A DNA stretch of 64,000 bases from Alphaproteobacteria bacterium (lineage in GTDB: Bacteria > Pseudomonadota > Alphaproteobacteria > Caulobacterales > Parvularculaceae): contig WGLT01000016.1 of NCBI GenBank assembly GCA_016125425.1, positions 16,168-80,167 on the forward strand, given 5' to 3'. The translations under genes were made by a program, and so were the position numbers. Positions 54,842 through 64,000 of this stretch are shown here, one piece after another (the stretch's first letter is position 1; the number at the start of each line of letters is the position of its first letter). Below the pieces are notes generated by a model. It searched no databases and was not told the origin of the DNA. It saw only the letters and a list, made by a program, of their open reading frames with translations.

Positions 54842-56281
54842 ATGGCGGAGTCCGAGCTGACAAGCGCCCATGATTTCGAGCCGACCGGCGCGCGTCACCG
54901 CGCGCCGATGGCGCGGGCCATGTCGGGCGACATCGTGCAGTTCATTGACTTTCTGCTGGTCGTCATCGCGTCGATCGGCGTTGCGGTTTACTACCACACG
55001 CAGGTGATCCTTTCGGATTTCGACTTCCAGCGTTACGCCGCAGCCGGAATCGTCGGCGCAACGGGGATCACGACTTTGCTCAGGCGCGACGGCTATTACG
55101 AATTCGAGCGGCTCGTGTCGACCGCGGGCGTGATCCGGCCGATCGCCGGGCGCTGGTGCCTTGTCATTCTCGGGCTGCTCGCTTTTGCGTTCTCGCTGAA
55201 GATTTCTGAAGGTTTTTCGCGTTTCTGGCTCTTCGCCTGGACCGGTTCGACCTACGCCCTGCTGATAGGCACGCGCATCGTCGCGGCCGTCGTCTTGCGG
55301 CGGACGGCGCGCGAGGGCGGCGTATTCGCGCGGCGTATCGCGCTCGTCGGCCGGAATGCGGACGCGGAAAAATTCCGGGCGCTCGCGCAGTCGACGGAGC
55401 GCGCCATTTCGATTGTCGGCGTTTACGACGCGCGCGCCGCCGCCGACGCGCCTGACAGTCTTTCGGCGCTCTCTCACGCCGCGCGCAACGGTGAGATCGA
55501 CGACATCGTCATCGCCATGCCCGACGCGTCTCATGCCGAAATGAATGCGATCGTCGCGCGCCTCTCCATACTGCCGGTTTCGATCGCAATCTGCGCCAAT
55601 GCGCACTGGCTCGATCATACCGGCGGCGAAATCGTGAAAATCGGCTCGGCGCCGCTGCTTAATCTCTATCGCCGCCCGCTGGAGGGCTGGGGGAGCCTTC
55701 TCAAGACGATTGAAGACAAGACCCTGGGCACGATTGCGTTCATCCTGGCGCTGCCGGTTCTGTTGATCGTCGCGGCCGCCATCAGGCTTTTCGGCGGACC
55801 GGGGCCGGTTTTTTTCAAGCAGAAGCGTCACGGCTTTAACAACGAAGTGTTCACGATTTATAAATTCCGCACAATGACGGTTGAGGAAGACGGCGCGAAT
55901 ATCGAACAGGCGAAGAAGAATGATCCGCGCGTGACGCCGATCGGCAGGATTTTGCGCCGCACGAGTCTCGATGAGCTTCCGCAACTCATTAACGTTATGA
56001 AAGGTGAGATGTCGCTGGTCGGCCCGCGCCCCCATGCGCTCGCTCACAACCACGCCTACGCCCAGACGATCGAAAATTATTCCGGCCGGCACAAGATGAA
56101 GCCCGGCATCACGGGCTGGGCGCAGGTGAACGGTTATCGCGGCGAGACGTCGGAAAATGAGAAAATGGCGGAGCGCGTGCGCTACGATCTCGAATATATC
56201 GACAATTGGTCGCTTTGGTTCGACTTCAAGATACTGGCGCTCACCGTCGCCGCAGTGCTATTCCCCAAAAACGCCTATTAG
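54842..56281 (+). CDS. Polyprenyl-phosphate sugar-1-phosphate transferase (WbaP/UndPP-glucose type)
   Basis: This 479-residue priming enzyme for exopolysaccharide synthesis has four N-terminal transmembrane helices, a CoA-binding-like Rossmann part (about 160-260, [17 protein letters not shown]) and the C-terminal transferase with a membrane hairpin. Signature motifs are [49 protein letters not shown] and [16 protein letters not shown]. It puts glucose- or galactose-1-phosphate on undecaprenyl phosphate. ugd follows at 53 bases. Confidence 0.93.
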   Translation: MAESELTSAHDFEPTGARHRAPMARAMSGDIVQFIDFLLVVIASIGVAVYYHTQVILSDFDFQRYAAAGIVGATGITTLLRRDGYYEFERLVSTAGVIRPIAGRWCLVILGLLAFAFSLKISEGFSRFWLFAWTGSTYALLIGTRIVAAVVLRRTAREGGVFARRIALVGRNADAEKFRALAQSTERAISIVGVYDARAAADAPDSLSALSHAARNGEIDDIVIAMPDASHAEMNAIVARLSILPVSIAICANAHWLDHTGGEIVKIGSAPLLNLYRRPLEGWGSLLKTIEDKTLGTIAFILALPVLLIVAAAIRLFGGPGPVFFKQKRHGFNNEVFTIYKFRTMTVEEDGANIEQAKKNDPRVTPIGRILRRTSLDELPQLINVMKGEMSLVGPRPHALAHNHAYAQTIENYSGRHKMKPGITGWAQVNGYRGETSENEKMAERVRYDLEYIDNWSLWFDFKILALTVAAVLFPKNAY

Positions 56282-56334
56282 GGCCTGGCGATTGACCGGG
56301 CTCAACGCCAGCAGTCGAATTTAAGGACGCCGCG

Positions 56335-57657
56335 ATGCGCGTAGCGATGATCGGAACCGGATATGTGGGCCTTGTCTCCGGGGCCTGTTTTGCTGATTTC
56401 GGCCATGAGGTCGTCTGCGTCGACAAGGATCGCGCCAAGATCGATTTGCTCGAGGCGGGCAAGATTCCGATTTTCGAGCCAGGCCTCGATGCGCTCGTCG
56501 CGGAAAACGTCGAGGCGGGACGGCTTTCTTTCACGACCGAACTCGCCGCCGCAGTCGCCGGCGCGGACGCGGTTTTCATCGCCGTCGGCACGCCCTCTCG
56601 CCGCGGCGACGGGTTCGCGGACTTGTCTTTCGTCTATGCGGCCGCTGAGGAGATCGCCAGGGCGCTCAACGGCTATTCGGTGATCGTCACCAAATCGACC
56701 GTTCCGGTCGGCACCGGCGCGGAGGTTGAGGCGATCATCCGCAAGGCGCGGCCGGACGCGGATTTCTCCGTCGTCTCCAATCCGGAGTTTCTGCGCGAAG
56801 GCGCCGCCATCGAGGACTTCAAGCGGCCGGACAGGATCGTCGTCGGCGCCGAAGACGAGCGCGCGAAGGAAGTCATGCGCGAACTCTACCGGCCGCTCTT
56901 CCTCAACGAAACGCCGATCGTATTCACGAACCGCGCGACGTCGGAGCTGATCAAATACGCCTCCAACGCCTTCCTCGCGACCAAAATCACCTTCATCAAC
57001 GAGATGGCCGATCTTTGCGAGCGCGTCGGCGGCAATGTCCAGGAGGTCGCTCGCGGGATCGGCCTCGACGGACGGATCGGCGCGAAATTCCTGCATGCGG
57101 GCCCAGGCTATGGCGGGTCGTGTTTTCCGAAAGACACGCTTGCGCTTGTCAAAACGGCTCAGAGCGTCGGCGCGCCGACAAGGATCGTCGAGGCCGTCGT
57201 CGAGATCAACGCCCGGCGCAAGAAAGAGATGGCCAAGCGCGTCATCGCGGCGGTCGGCGGCGAGGCGAAAGGCAAAACCATTGCGATCCTCGGCCTTACA
57301 TTCAAGCCGAATACGGACGATATGCGCGACGCGCCGTCTCTTGATATCGTTCCCGCCTTGCAGGCGGAAGGCGCGATCATCCGCGCGTTCGATCCGGCCG
57401 GCATGGGCGAAGCCAAAAAGCTGTTCACGGACGTCCAGTTCTGCGAAGGTCCGTATCAGGCGATCGAAGGCGCCGACGCCCTGGTGCTCGTCACGGAGTG
57501 GGACGAATTCCGCGCGCTCGATCTTGACCGGGTGAAGAGCCTGCTTGTCTCGCCGACGATCGTCGATTTGAGAAACATCTACCGGCCGGCGCAAATGGCC
57601 GAGCGCGGATTCAACTATTTTTCGATCGGGCGACCGAACGCGCAAGCCGCCGGTTAA
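56335..57657 (+). CDS. ugd: UDP-glucose 6-dehydrogenase
   Basis: This 440-residue NAD-dependent enzyme oxidises UDP-glucose to UDP-glucuronate. The Rossmann motif GTGYVGLVSG is at residues 7-16, and the nucleophile Cys263 is in GGSCFPKDT. SNPEFLREGAAIEDF and FLNPNTDD-like LTFKPNTDDMRDAPS are present. It supplies an acidic sugar to the polysaccharide built by the preceding genes. A short dyad (CCGGTT-AAA-AACCGG) spans its stop. Confidence 0.96.
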   Translation: MRVAMIGTGYVGLVSGACFADFGHEVVCVDKDRAKIDLLEAGKIPIFEPGLDALVAENVEAGRLSFTTELAAAVAGADAVFIAVGTPSRRGDGFADLSFVYAAAEEIARALNGYSVIVTKSTVPVGTGAEVEAIIRKARPDADFSVVSNPEFLREGAAIEDFKRPDRIVVGAEDERAKEVMRELYRPLFLNETPIVFTNRATSELIKYASNAFLATKITFINEMADLCERVGGNVQEVARGIGLDGRIGAKFLHAGPGYGGSCFPKDTLALVKTAQSVGAPTRIVEAVVEINARRKKEMAKRVIAAVGGEAKGKTIAILGLTFKPNTDDMRDAPSLDIVPALQAEGAIIRAFDPAGMGEAKKLFTDVQFCEGPYQAIEGADALVLVTEWDEFRALDLDRVKSLLVSPTIVDLRNIYRPAQMAERGFNYFSIGRPNAQAAG

Positions 57658-57721
57658 AAACCGGATACCGCCGCGGTCCGCGCGCCCGGCTTCGGCGCGG
57701 AAGGCGCCTCTCGGCCGGTCG

Positions 57722-58717
57722 TCAGAGCCAGCCCTTGCGCTTGAAGAAAAGCAGCGGCAGCACGGCTGACAGGATCATCAGGGCGACCGCGAACGGATAA
57801 CCCCACGGCCATGATAATTCCGGCATGAGGTGAAAATTCATTCCGTAAATCGAGGCGATCAGCGTCGGCGGCATGAACGCGACCGCAACGACCGAAAACG
57901 TCTTGATGATGGCGTTCTGCTCGATATTGATAAGCCCCAGCGTCGCGTCGAGCAGAAAAGTCGTCTTCTGCGACAGGTAAGAGACGTGCTCGGACAGCGA
58001 ATGCGCGTCCCGGGCGAGAGTCTTCAGCCGCGCGCGCAATTCCTTGTCCATTCTCTTGCCGTTCGCCGCCTGCTGCGCGCGCTGATCGGCTTGCAGGCTG
58101 AGAAAGCCGAACAGCCGGTCGAGCGTGACGAGGCTGTCGCGAATCTTTGACGTGACGTTCTCCTTGCGACCGAGCTCGACGAGGGCCCGCTGGTAATCAC
58201 GCGTCTGGTCGGACAGCTTGGCGCGCTCCCGGAATATGTCGCGCGAGAGCGTGTCGATGTCGCCTGCGACGCGCTCCAAAACGTCCGCCAGTCGATCGAC
58301 AACGGCTTCAAGCAGGCCGACCAGGATGGACTCCGCGTTGACGCAGCCGATCTGCGCTTTTTGCGCGCGCGCGACGAAACCGGTGATGACCCGGGGCTCT
58401 TCGTGACGAATGGTCAAAAGGCGCGGGCCGGCGAGCGCAAATGTGACGGGCGAGATAAGAACATCGTCGCCGTCGCTGTGGGAGATGATGAGCGCGGTCA
58501 TGTAGGAGACGTCGTTCTCGACATAGAGCCGGCTCGAGACCTCGATCTCGCGCATTTCTTCGGGCGTGGGAATGTCGAGGTTGAGGGCGGTTTCGAGCGC
58601 GGTCTCTTCTTCCGGGGTCGGCCGCAAGATGTCGATCCAGACGGCGTTCGCCGTTTCAGCGAAGAGATTATCGAGCGGGCGGAGCTTGCCGTCAGCGACC
58701 GCGTAACCTGAAATCAT
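57722..58717 (-). CDS. corA: CorA family magnesium transporter
   Basis: This 331-residue divalent-cation channel has a large N-terminal cytoplasmic domain, a long stalk helix (about 130-260) and two C-terminal transmembrane helices with the pore motif YGMNF near residue 278. The start at 58717 (MISGYAVADGKL) is preferred to one 16 codons upstream that adds a Gly/Arg-rich stretch. It transports Mg2+ or related ions. Confidence 0.94.
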   Translation of the reverse strand: MISGYAVADGKLRPLDNLFAETANAVWIDILRPTPEEETALETALNLDIPTPEEMREIEVSSRLYVENDVSYMTALIISHSDGDDVLISPVTFALAGPRLLTIRHEEPRVITGFVARAQKAQIGCVNAESILVGLLEAVVDRLADVLERVAGDIDTLSRDIFRERAKLSDQTRDYQRALVELGRKENVTSKIRDSLVTLDRLFGFLSLQADQRAQQAANGKRMDKELRARLKTLARDAHSLSEHVSYLSQKTTFLLDATLGLINIEQNAIIKTFSVVAVAFMPPTLIASIYGMNFHLMPELSWPWGYPFAVALMILSAVLPLLFFKRKGWL

Positions 58718-58801
58718 CCGGCCCCTCCCGGCGGCGATCGGCGTCCCAGGCCGTCCTCTTGCCACGCTTCAGCGCGGATGGGAATGCCGCAGACCGCCCG
58801 C

Positions 58802-60151
58802 TCACCGAGCGTCCGGCGCGCCCCAGCCGCCGCCGATCGCTGCGAACAGATCGATCGACGCCGTCAGACGGTCGAGACGGCCCTGCACGAGATTGTCCGA
58901 AGCGCTGAAATATGTCGCCTGCGCGTTGAGCAGGCTCGTCAGGTCGTCCGCGCCGCTCTTGTAGCGGATCTCGGCCAGCGCCAAGGATTTGTCCGCCGCA
59001 TCGCGGGCGAGCGCGAGCTGCGTCTCGCGCGCCTCCGCGGTCCTCAATTCGGTCAGCGCGACCTCGACATCGCGCAGCGCGTTCAACGTCGCCTGACGGT
59101 AATTCGCGATCCTTTCCTCGACGCGCGCCTTCGCGCCGGCGAGATCGCCTTCAAGCCGGCCGCCGGAGAAGATCGTCTGCGCGAGCGAGCCGGCCAGCGA
59201 CCCGACGACGCTCATTCCTCCGGTCAGGCTCGCCGCTGAAACGCCCGCGGACAGGTCTATCTGCGGAAAGAACGCCGCGCGCGCCGCGGCGACATTGGCG
59301 TCGGCGGCGGCGATCGCCGCTTCGGCCGCTCTAAGATCGGGGCGGCGCAGCAGAAGGTCGGACGGAAGGCCGGGGTCGACGCGCGGCGGGGTCAGCGAAA
59401 GAATGTCGACGTTCGGGCCGCGATATCCTTGCGGGGCGCGCCCGAGGAGCGCCGCCAGCGCCGTCTCCTCGCTCTCGACCTGCTGCTCAAGCTGGGGAAT
59501 GCGCGCGCGCGCATTGGCGATCGCCGTTTCCTGGCTCGCCATGTCGAATCCGGAGACCGCGCCGGCTTTGTACCGCACACGAACGATGTCGTAGATTCTT
59601 TCGGAGATGCCGAGATTGGTTTTGGCGACCTCAAGCTCGCTGCGAAGCGCGTTAAGCCGGAAATAGCTCGCGGCGACGTCCGTCTGGATGGTGAGCGCGA
59701 GCGCGTCTTGATCGAAAGCGCTGCCCGCGTAATTCGCCTTGGCGGCGCGGCGGTTCGCCCGGTTCTCGCCGAAAAGGTCAAGCTGGTAAGACGCGTCGGC
59801 GCGCGCCGAGGTCGAAAACCGGCCGAGATCGTTGTCGCTGTTGGAGGAGGCCGACGCCCCGCCGCTCGCCTGAGGCAGCAAGGCGGCGGTCGCCGTCCTC
59901 ACGGCGGCGCGCGCCTGTTTGACACGCGCGACGCCCGCCGCGAGGTCTTGATTCGCCGCGAGCGCCTGCCTGATCAGCGCGTCGAGATGATCGTCGCCGA
60001 AAGCGCGCCACCAATCGGCCTCGGGTTTCGGCGCGCCCGGTTCCGCGTTGTCGTAGGCGGCCGGCGCGTCGACGAGGTCGCCGGCCGGCCTCGGCGCCGT
60101 GGCGCAGGAAGCGATCAAAAGCGCGATTGAGAGCAGGAGGAGCCTACGCAT
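58802..60151 (-). CDS. Outer-membrane efflux lipoprotein (NodT/TolC family)
   Basis: This 449-residue outer-membrane channel has a lipobox (ALLIASC) and duplicated helical repeats of the OEP family (AAKANYAGSAFDQDALALTIQ and LKAR-like AKARVEERIANYRQATLNALRDVEVAL). GAQAT-type ends are present. It follows macB by three bases and completes a MacA-MacB-OMF tripartite pump. Confidence 0.93.
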   Translation of the reverse strand: MRRLLLLSIALLIASCATAPRPAGDLVDAPAAYDNAEPGAPKPEADWWRAFGDDHLDALIRQALAANQDLAAGVARVKQARAAVRTATAALLPQASGGASASSNSDNDLGRFSTSARADASYQLDLFGENRANRRAAKANYAGSAFDQDALALTIQTDVAASYFRLNALRSELEVAKTNLGISERIYDIVRVRYKAGAVSGFDMASQETAIANARARIPQLEQQVESEETALAALLGRAPQGYRGPNVDILSLTPPRVDPGLPSDLLLRRPDLRAAEAAIAAADANVAAARAAFFPQIDLSAGVSAASLTGGMSVVGSLAGSLAQTIFSGGRLEGDLAGAKARVEERIANYRQATLNALRDVEVALTELRTAEARETQLALARDAADKSLALAEIRYKSGADDLTSLLNAQATYFSASDNLVQGRLDRLTASIDLFAAIGGGWGAPDAR

Positions 60152-60154
60152 GGC

Positions 60155-62086
60155 CTATTCCGAAGCGAGCGCGGCGACGGGATCGAGCCGGGCGGCCTTG
60201 CGCGCCGGCATGTAACCGAACACGAGACCGGTCGCGAGCGCGGATGCGAATGCGATAATAGCGGGCTCGGGCGTGATCGCGATCGACATGCCGCCTTTCG
60301 ACAGGACGAGCGACACCGCGAGCCCCGACAATACGCCGATGACGCCGCCAAGGCCGCACACAACCAGCGCCTCGGTATTGAACTGCACCATGATATCGGA
60401 GCGGCGCGCGCCGGTCGCCATACGGACTCCGATTTCGCGCGTGCGTTCGGTGACCGAGACAAGCATGATGTTCATGACGCCGATCCCGCCGACAAGCAGC
60501 GAAATCGCCGCGACCGAGCCGAGGAGAAGCGAGAATGCGCCCTGCGTTTCTTCGACCGACTGGAGGAGCGAGGCTGTGTTCCTGAGCTGAAAATCCTCCG
60601 TTCCGTGACGGGCGAGCAGCAGAGCCTGTGCGGCGTTCTGGGTGTCTTCGATCTTTTTCGTGTCTTTTACCGCGATTGTGATGTCGGACAGATAATTCTG
60701 TCCGAAAATGCGCATCATGCCCGTTGAGATCGGCAGCACGGCGACGTCGTCCATGTCCTGCCCCCAGGCCGTGGCGCCCTTGGGCGCGAGGACGCCGGCG
60801 ATCTCAAACGGCGCGTTGCCGATGAAAACGAATTTTCCGACGAGGTCGCCCATGTCCGGGAACAGGTTCTTCGCCACCGTCCAGCCGAGCACGACGACAT
60901 TGGCGCGGCGCATTTCGTCTTCGCTGGTGAAGAAGGCGCCTTGCGCCATTTTCCAGTCCCGCGCGCTCAGCCAATCGGGCGTCACGCCCTGAATGGTCGT
61001 CTGGTAATCGATTCCGTTGGCGCGCAGCGTCTCGCGGCTTTGCCTGCTCGGCGCCGCAGCCTTCACATTGTCGAGTTCGGCGATGGCGGCGGCGTCCTCC
61101 ATGGTCAGCGTCGCAATGGCCGCGCCGCGCATGCGCGTTCCGGGCGCGCCAGGCCGCACGAACAGAAGGTCCGATCCCATCTTCTGAATGCTCGACACGA
61201 TCTGCTTTTGACTGCCTTCGCCGATCGCGAGCATCGCCACAACGGCGGCGACGCCGATGATGACGCCGAGCAAGGTGAGCGCAGTCCTGAACAAATTTGC
61301 GCGCAGAGAACGGAATGCGATCTTCACCGCCTCGCTGATCTGGGTCGTCAGCGCCGGTTCGCTTACATGTTTTCTGTAGGCGAGCGTGCGTTCGCGCGAT
61401 TCTCGCGCGCCGGAATCGCGCACGATTTTTCCGTCCCTGATCTCAATGATGCGGCGCGCGCGGGCTGCGACGGATTGTTCGTGCGTAATCAGTATGATCG
61501 TTCTTCCGGCCGCGTGCAGGTCTTCGAACAGCGTCAGCAATTCTTCGCTCGACGCCGTGTCGAGCGCGCCTGTCGGTTCGTCGGCGAGGATGACTTCGGC
61601 GTCGTTCATCAAGGCGCGGGCGATGGACACGCGCTGCTGCTGGCCGCCCGACAATTCGCCGGGCTTGTGGCGCATGCGGCCCTCGAGGCCGAGTTTTGCG
61701 AGAAGCTCGCGGGCGCGCCTTTCGCGTTCGGCGAGAGACGCGCCGGCGTAGATCGCCGGTATTTCGACATTTTCGAGCGCCGTCGCGTTCGTGAGAAGAT
61801 TATAGCGCTGGAAGACAAAGCCGAATGTGTCGCGCCGCATTGCGGCGAGCGCGTCGGGCTCAAGGCCTGCGACGTCGACGCCGCGCACGCGATAGGTTCC
61901 GCCGGTCGGCCGGTCGAGGCAGCCGATTATGTTCATCAGCGTCGATTTGCCGGAGCCTGACTGGCCGATTATGGCGACAAATTCGCCGGCCTCGATCTTC
62001 AAGGTGACGTCGTCCAGCGCGCGAACGGTCGTATCGTCCGCGCCGTAATAGCGTTCGACTGCGTCAAGTTCGAGAAGCGCGCTCAT
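60155..62086 (-). CDS. macB: MacB-type ABC efflux ATPase/permease
   Basis: This 643-residue protein has an N-terminal ABC domain with Walker A GQSGSGKST (41-49), LSGGQQQRVSIARAL and LADEPTGALD. TM1 follows near residue 275, then a large periplasmic MacB domain and three C-terminal helices ending in the FtsX-like permease motif GYMPARKAARLDPVAAL. It lies between macA (five bases) and the outer-membrane channel (three bases). Confidence 0.95.
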   Translation of the reverse strand: MSALLELDAVERYYGADDTTVRALDDVTLKIEAGEFVAIIGQSGSGKSTLMNIIGCLDRPTGGTYRVRGVDVAGLEPDALAAMRRDTFGFVFQRYNLLTNATALENVEIPAIYAGASLAERERRARELLAKLGLEGRMRHKPGELSGGQQQRVSIARALMNDAEVILADEPTGALDTASSEELLTLFEDLHAAGRTIILITHEQSVAARARRIIEIRDGKIVRDSGARESRERTLAYRKHVSEPALTTQISEAVKIAFRSLRANLFRTALTLLGVIIGVAAVVAMLAIGEGSQKQIVSSIQKMGSDLLFVRPGAPGTRMRGAAIATLTMEDAAAIAELDNVKAAAPSRQSRETLRANGIDYQTTIQGVTPDWLSARDWKMAQGAFFTSEDEMRRANVVVLGWTVAKNLFPDMGDLVGKFVFIGNAPFEIAGVLAPKGATAWGQDMDDVAVLPISTGMMRIFGQNYLSDITIAVKDTKKIEDTQNAAQALLLARHGTEDFQLRNTASLLQSVEETQGAFSLLLGSVAAISLLVGGIGVMNIMLVSVTERTREIGVRMATGARRSDIMVQFNTEALVVCGLGGVIGVLSGLAVSLVLSKGGMSIAITPEPAIIAFASALATGLVFGYMPARKAARLDPVAALASE

Positions 62087-62091
62087 GGGGT

Positions 62092-63444
62092 TCAGCCTCT
62101 TCGGCGGAAGCCGCCGCCCATGGGTCGGCGTCCGCCGCTTCCGGCGCGCGCGTCTTTGGGGATCACGACGGCCTCGCCGGTGACGACCTCGTCGCCGGGC
62201 TCCAGCCCGTAGAGAATCTCGGCGTCGGCGCGATTTTGCAGGCCGACAAGGACGGGCCGCGGCGCCGGCTTGCCGTTCTGCATGACAAGAACCATTTTTC
62301 GCTGCGCGTCCGGGCGCTCCGCGAGAATTTTCTGCATCGCCGCGCGGCGCTCGGCCCAGTCCTTGACTCGTGCGGGTGGTTCAGCGGCGCGCGCCGCCAT
62401 GATCGCGCCGTCCGAACGCGAGGGCGCGCCGCCAGCCTCCGCCGACTCGCCGGACTCCCCGGACTTTCGCCGGCCGCGTCCTGCGGCGAAATCGGGGGCC
62501 TCGCGCAGCGCTGCGACGGGGGCGAGCACTGCGTTTTTCGCGCGGCCGATGACGAAGAAGACCTGCGCGGTCATGTCAGGCTTCAAGGTGTCGTTCTTGT
62601 TCTCGACGTCGAGCAGCGCCTTGTAGAGGACGACATCATTGACAGTCTCCGGCTGCGGCAAGACCTGCCGGACAGTGGTCTCCCACTTCTTTGTCATGTC
62701 GCCGATTGTCGTGAAATAGGCTTCCTGTCCGGATCGGACGCGCAACACGTCGGCTTCCGAAACATCCGCCTCGACCGTCATGACGGAGAGATCGGCGATG
62801 CGCAAGATCGTCGGCGTCGTCTGGTTGGCGTTCAGCGTTTGTCCGACTACGGCCGATTGCGAAACGATCGTCCCCGACATGGGCGCATAGATCTTCGTGT
62901 AGCTGAGGCTCGCCAGATCGCCGGTCAGCGTCGATTGCTGGCGCTCGATCTGCGCGTCAAGCTGGGCGAGCTTGGCGGTCTGGACTTTGAGATCGGCCGC
63001 CGCCGCCTGATATTCCGCGAGCGAAATCGCGTCCGCGTCGTGCAGCATCTTTGCGCGCGCGGCTTCGGCCTTCGAGAGACTGAGCGTCGCCTCCTGTTGG
63101 GCGCGCGAGGCTTGCAGCTCTTTCAGCTGCGCCTGATCGGCTTCGACCTTGGACTTGGCGAGCGTCTCGTCGATCTCGGCGAGAAGATCGCCCTTTTTCA
63201 CCTTGTCGCCGACATTGAAGAGGAAGGATTTGAGCTGACCTGAAACCTGCGCGCCGACATCGACATATTCCTTCGGTTCGATCTTGCCGGATTCCGAAAT
63301 CGTCACCTCGAGATCGCCGCGCCGGACGACCGCGGTTTCATATTGCGGCGGTTTTTCGCGTCCGAGCGCGAATGCCGCGATCGCCGCCACGGCGAGCGCT
63401 GCGAGCGCGATCAGGCTGTTCCGGCGGGTCAGAAGTTTCGGCAT
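62092..63444 (-). CDS. macA: MacA-type periplasmic adaptor
   Basis: This 450-residue membrane-fusion protein has a signal-anchor (about 10-30), lipoyl halves (ETAVVRRGDLEVTISESGKI and APMSGTIVSQSAVVGQT), a coiled-coil hairpin (about 80-170) and beta-barrel domains. An inserted Gly/Ser/Glu/Arg-rich loop (about 315-345) and a Gly/Arg-rich C-terminus are unusual. It opens the efflux operon. Confidence 0.93.
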   Translation of the reverse strand: MPKLLTRRNSLIALAALAVAAIAAFALGREKPPQYETAVVRRGDLEVTISESGKIEPKEYVDVGAQVSGQLKSFLFNVGDKVKKGDLLAEIDETLAKSKVEADQAQLKELQASRAQQEATLSLSKAEAARAKMLHDADAISLAEYQAAAADLKVQTAKLAQLDAQIERQQSTLTGDLASLSYTKIYAPMSGTIVSQSAVVGQTLNANQTTPTILRIADLSVMTVEADVSEADVLRVRSGQEAYFTTIGDMTKKWETTVRQVLPQPETVNDVVLYKALLDVENKNDTLKPDMTAQVFFVIGRAKNAVLAPVAALREAPDFAAGRGRRKSGESGESAEAGGAPSRSDGAIMAARAAEPPARVKDWAERRAAMQKILAERPDAQRKMVLVMQNGKPAPRPVLVGLQNRADAEILYGLEPGDEVVTGEAVVIPKDARAGSGGRRPMGGGFRRRG

Positions 63445-63618
63445 GATTGGCTGGTCCGCATCGCACCTTCACACAAGAAGCGGGTCTAGGCCCCTCCGCC
63501 GGGTTAAACGGGTCGGCCCTGCGCTTCCGTCGGAGCGCGGCGGGGTCAATCATGGGACGAAACGCGGCGATTTTCCGGCGGCGCGCTGTTCCCCCCGCGT
63601 CCCCGGGCATGGCTGGCT

Positions 63619-64000
63619 TCAGGCGGCGCGCAGTCGGCGCAGCACGGCTGACCTGCGCTTGGCGCCCGGCTGGGACGAGGGCGGGATATTGAGACGCGCC
63701 CGCTCGAGGAGGTCGCTTGTGACGACCGGGGCTTCGGAGCGCAGCGCCGTCTTGCCGTCTTCATCGACGTAAAGAACCGCAAAGCCTTCTTCGGCGTCCA
63801 GGGCATGGCGCAACAAGGCCGCATCAAGCCAGTCGATCTCCTCGCCATTCTTTCGAGGACGTCCGTCGCCGTAAATCTCCATCACGACGACATCCTCCCG
63901 GATGAGGGCGGCGATCGCGGGTTTCAGGAGCCGTCGCTGCAGGCGGCAGGGCGGGTGATTGGCGCTGGGGCCGATGATGAACAGGGTCTTTCTCGGCGAA
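63619..64000 (-). CDS. DUF4174-like protein, N-terminus beyond the window
   Basis: The reading frame stays open to the right edge, so the N-terminal part is missing. The visible 127 residues begin at KTLFIIGPSANHPPCRLQRR and continue through EDVVVMEIYGDG to EGFAVLYVDEDGKTALRSEAP, which is the order of strands in DUF4174 proteins (periplasmic or cytosolic, unknown function). No signal sequence can be judged. It ends 174 bases before macA. Confidence 0.65.
   Translation of the reverse strand, partial: SPRKTLFIIGPSANHPPCRLQRRLLKPAIAALIREDVVVMEIYGDGRPRKNGEEIDWLDAALLRHALDAEEGFAVLYVDEDGKTALRSEAPVVTSDLLERARLNIPPSSQPGAKRRSAVLRRLRAA

Noticed and set aside
57650..57664. CCGGTT-AAA-AACCGG dyad across the ugd stop codon as a terminator
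   Set aside because: The stem is only six bases and no T-run follows.

Overview
The window is GC-rich, densely coded chromosomal DNA from an alphaproteobacterium. This is supported by the gene neighbourhoods ftsE-ftsX beside a zinc-ribbon protein, obgE / nadD-rsfS-rlmH-EnvC-ctpA, a TIGR02302 (DUF4175) protein, a DUF2125 protein and a DUF4174-like protein. The lineage below class is uncertain; a Parvularculaceae, Hyphomonadaceae or Rhizobiales-type organism would fit. I see no rRNA, tRNA, CRISPR array, insertion sequence, prophage or attachment site. No gap between genes exceeds about 300 bases, so the region looks like core chromosome plus one large surface-polysaccharide island.

Layout. 1-4.5 kb: an acyl-CoA synthetase cut by the left edge, a Wzx-type flippase, an inositol-monophosphatase family enzyme and a small membrane protein. 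4.6-19.2 kb: a run of envelope and housekeeping genes. These are the TIGR02302 protein, a DUF6498-like membrane protein, hypoxanthine phosphoribosyltransferase, a zinc-ribbon membrane protein, ftsEX, YdcF, plsC, DUF2125, a MarR regulator, an M17 aminopeptidase, a secreted phosphatase/phosphodiesterase and a TPR lipoprotein closed by a strong terminator. 19.2-24.9 kb: obgE, nadD, rsfS, rlmH, EnvC-like and ctpA, closed by a second strong terminator. 25-33.4 kb: a pair of exported amidohydrolases (the second lacks its metal ligands), nadE, a gltX2-like synthetase, a small secreted protein, a LOG-family hydrolase and an anchored LysM protein.

33.4-57.7 kb is an exopolysaccharide region. A CpsD-type tyrosine kinase and a GumC/Wzz chain-length protein face away from a long plus-strand series: WecG-STAS fusion glycosyltransferase, PrsT-like TPR lipoprotein, ExeA-like ATPase fused to a degenerate glycosyltransferase, GT4, GT2, GT2, oxidoreductase-epimerase fusion, GT2 and a 2-oxoglutarate/Fe(II) oxygenase. 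After queG and a GST come a multi-pass membrane protein, cysQ, a small protein, a polyprenyl-phosphate sugar-1-phosphate transferase and UDP-glucose dehydrogenase. Together these can start a glycan on undecaprenyl phosphate, supply glucuronic acid, extend the repeat unit and control chain length. A Wza-type outer-membrane porin, a clear Wzy polymerase and an exosortase are not in the window; a flippase lies 30 kb upstream.

57.7-64 kb holds a CorA transporter, a complete macA-macB-OMF efflux operon and the end of a DUF4174-like protein running off the right edge.

The most unusual items are the ATPase-pseudoglycosyltransferase fusion (40130-42343), whose C-terminal half is a decayed paralogue of the intact GT2 encoded four genes later at 44765-45748, the two other fusion proteins in the same locus, the catalytically dead amidohydrolase partner, and two perfect palindromes in the obgE leader.
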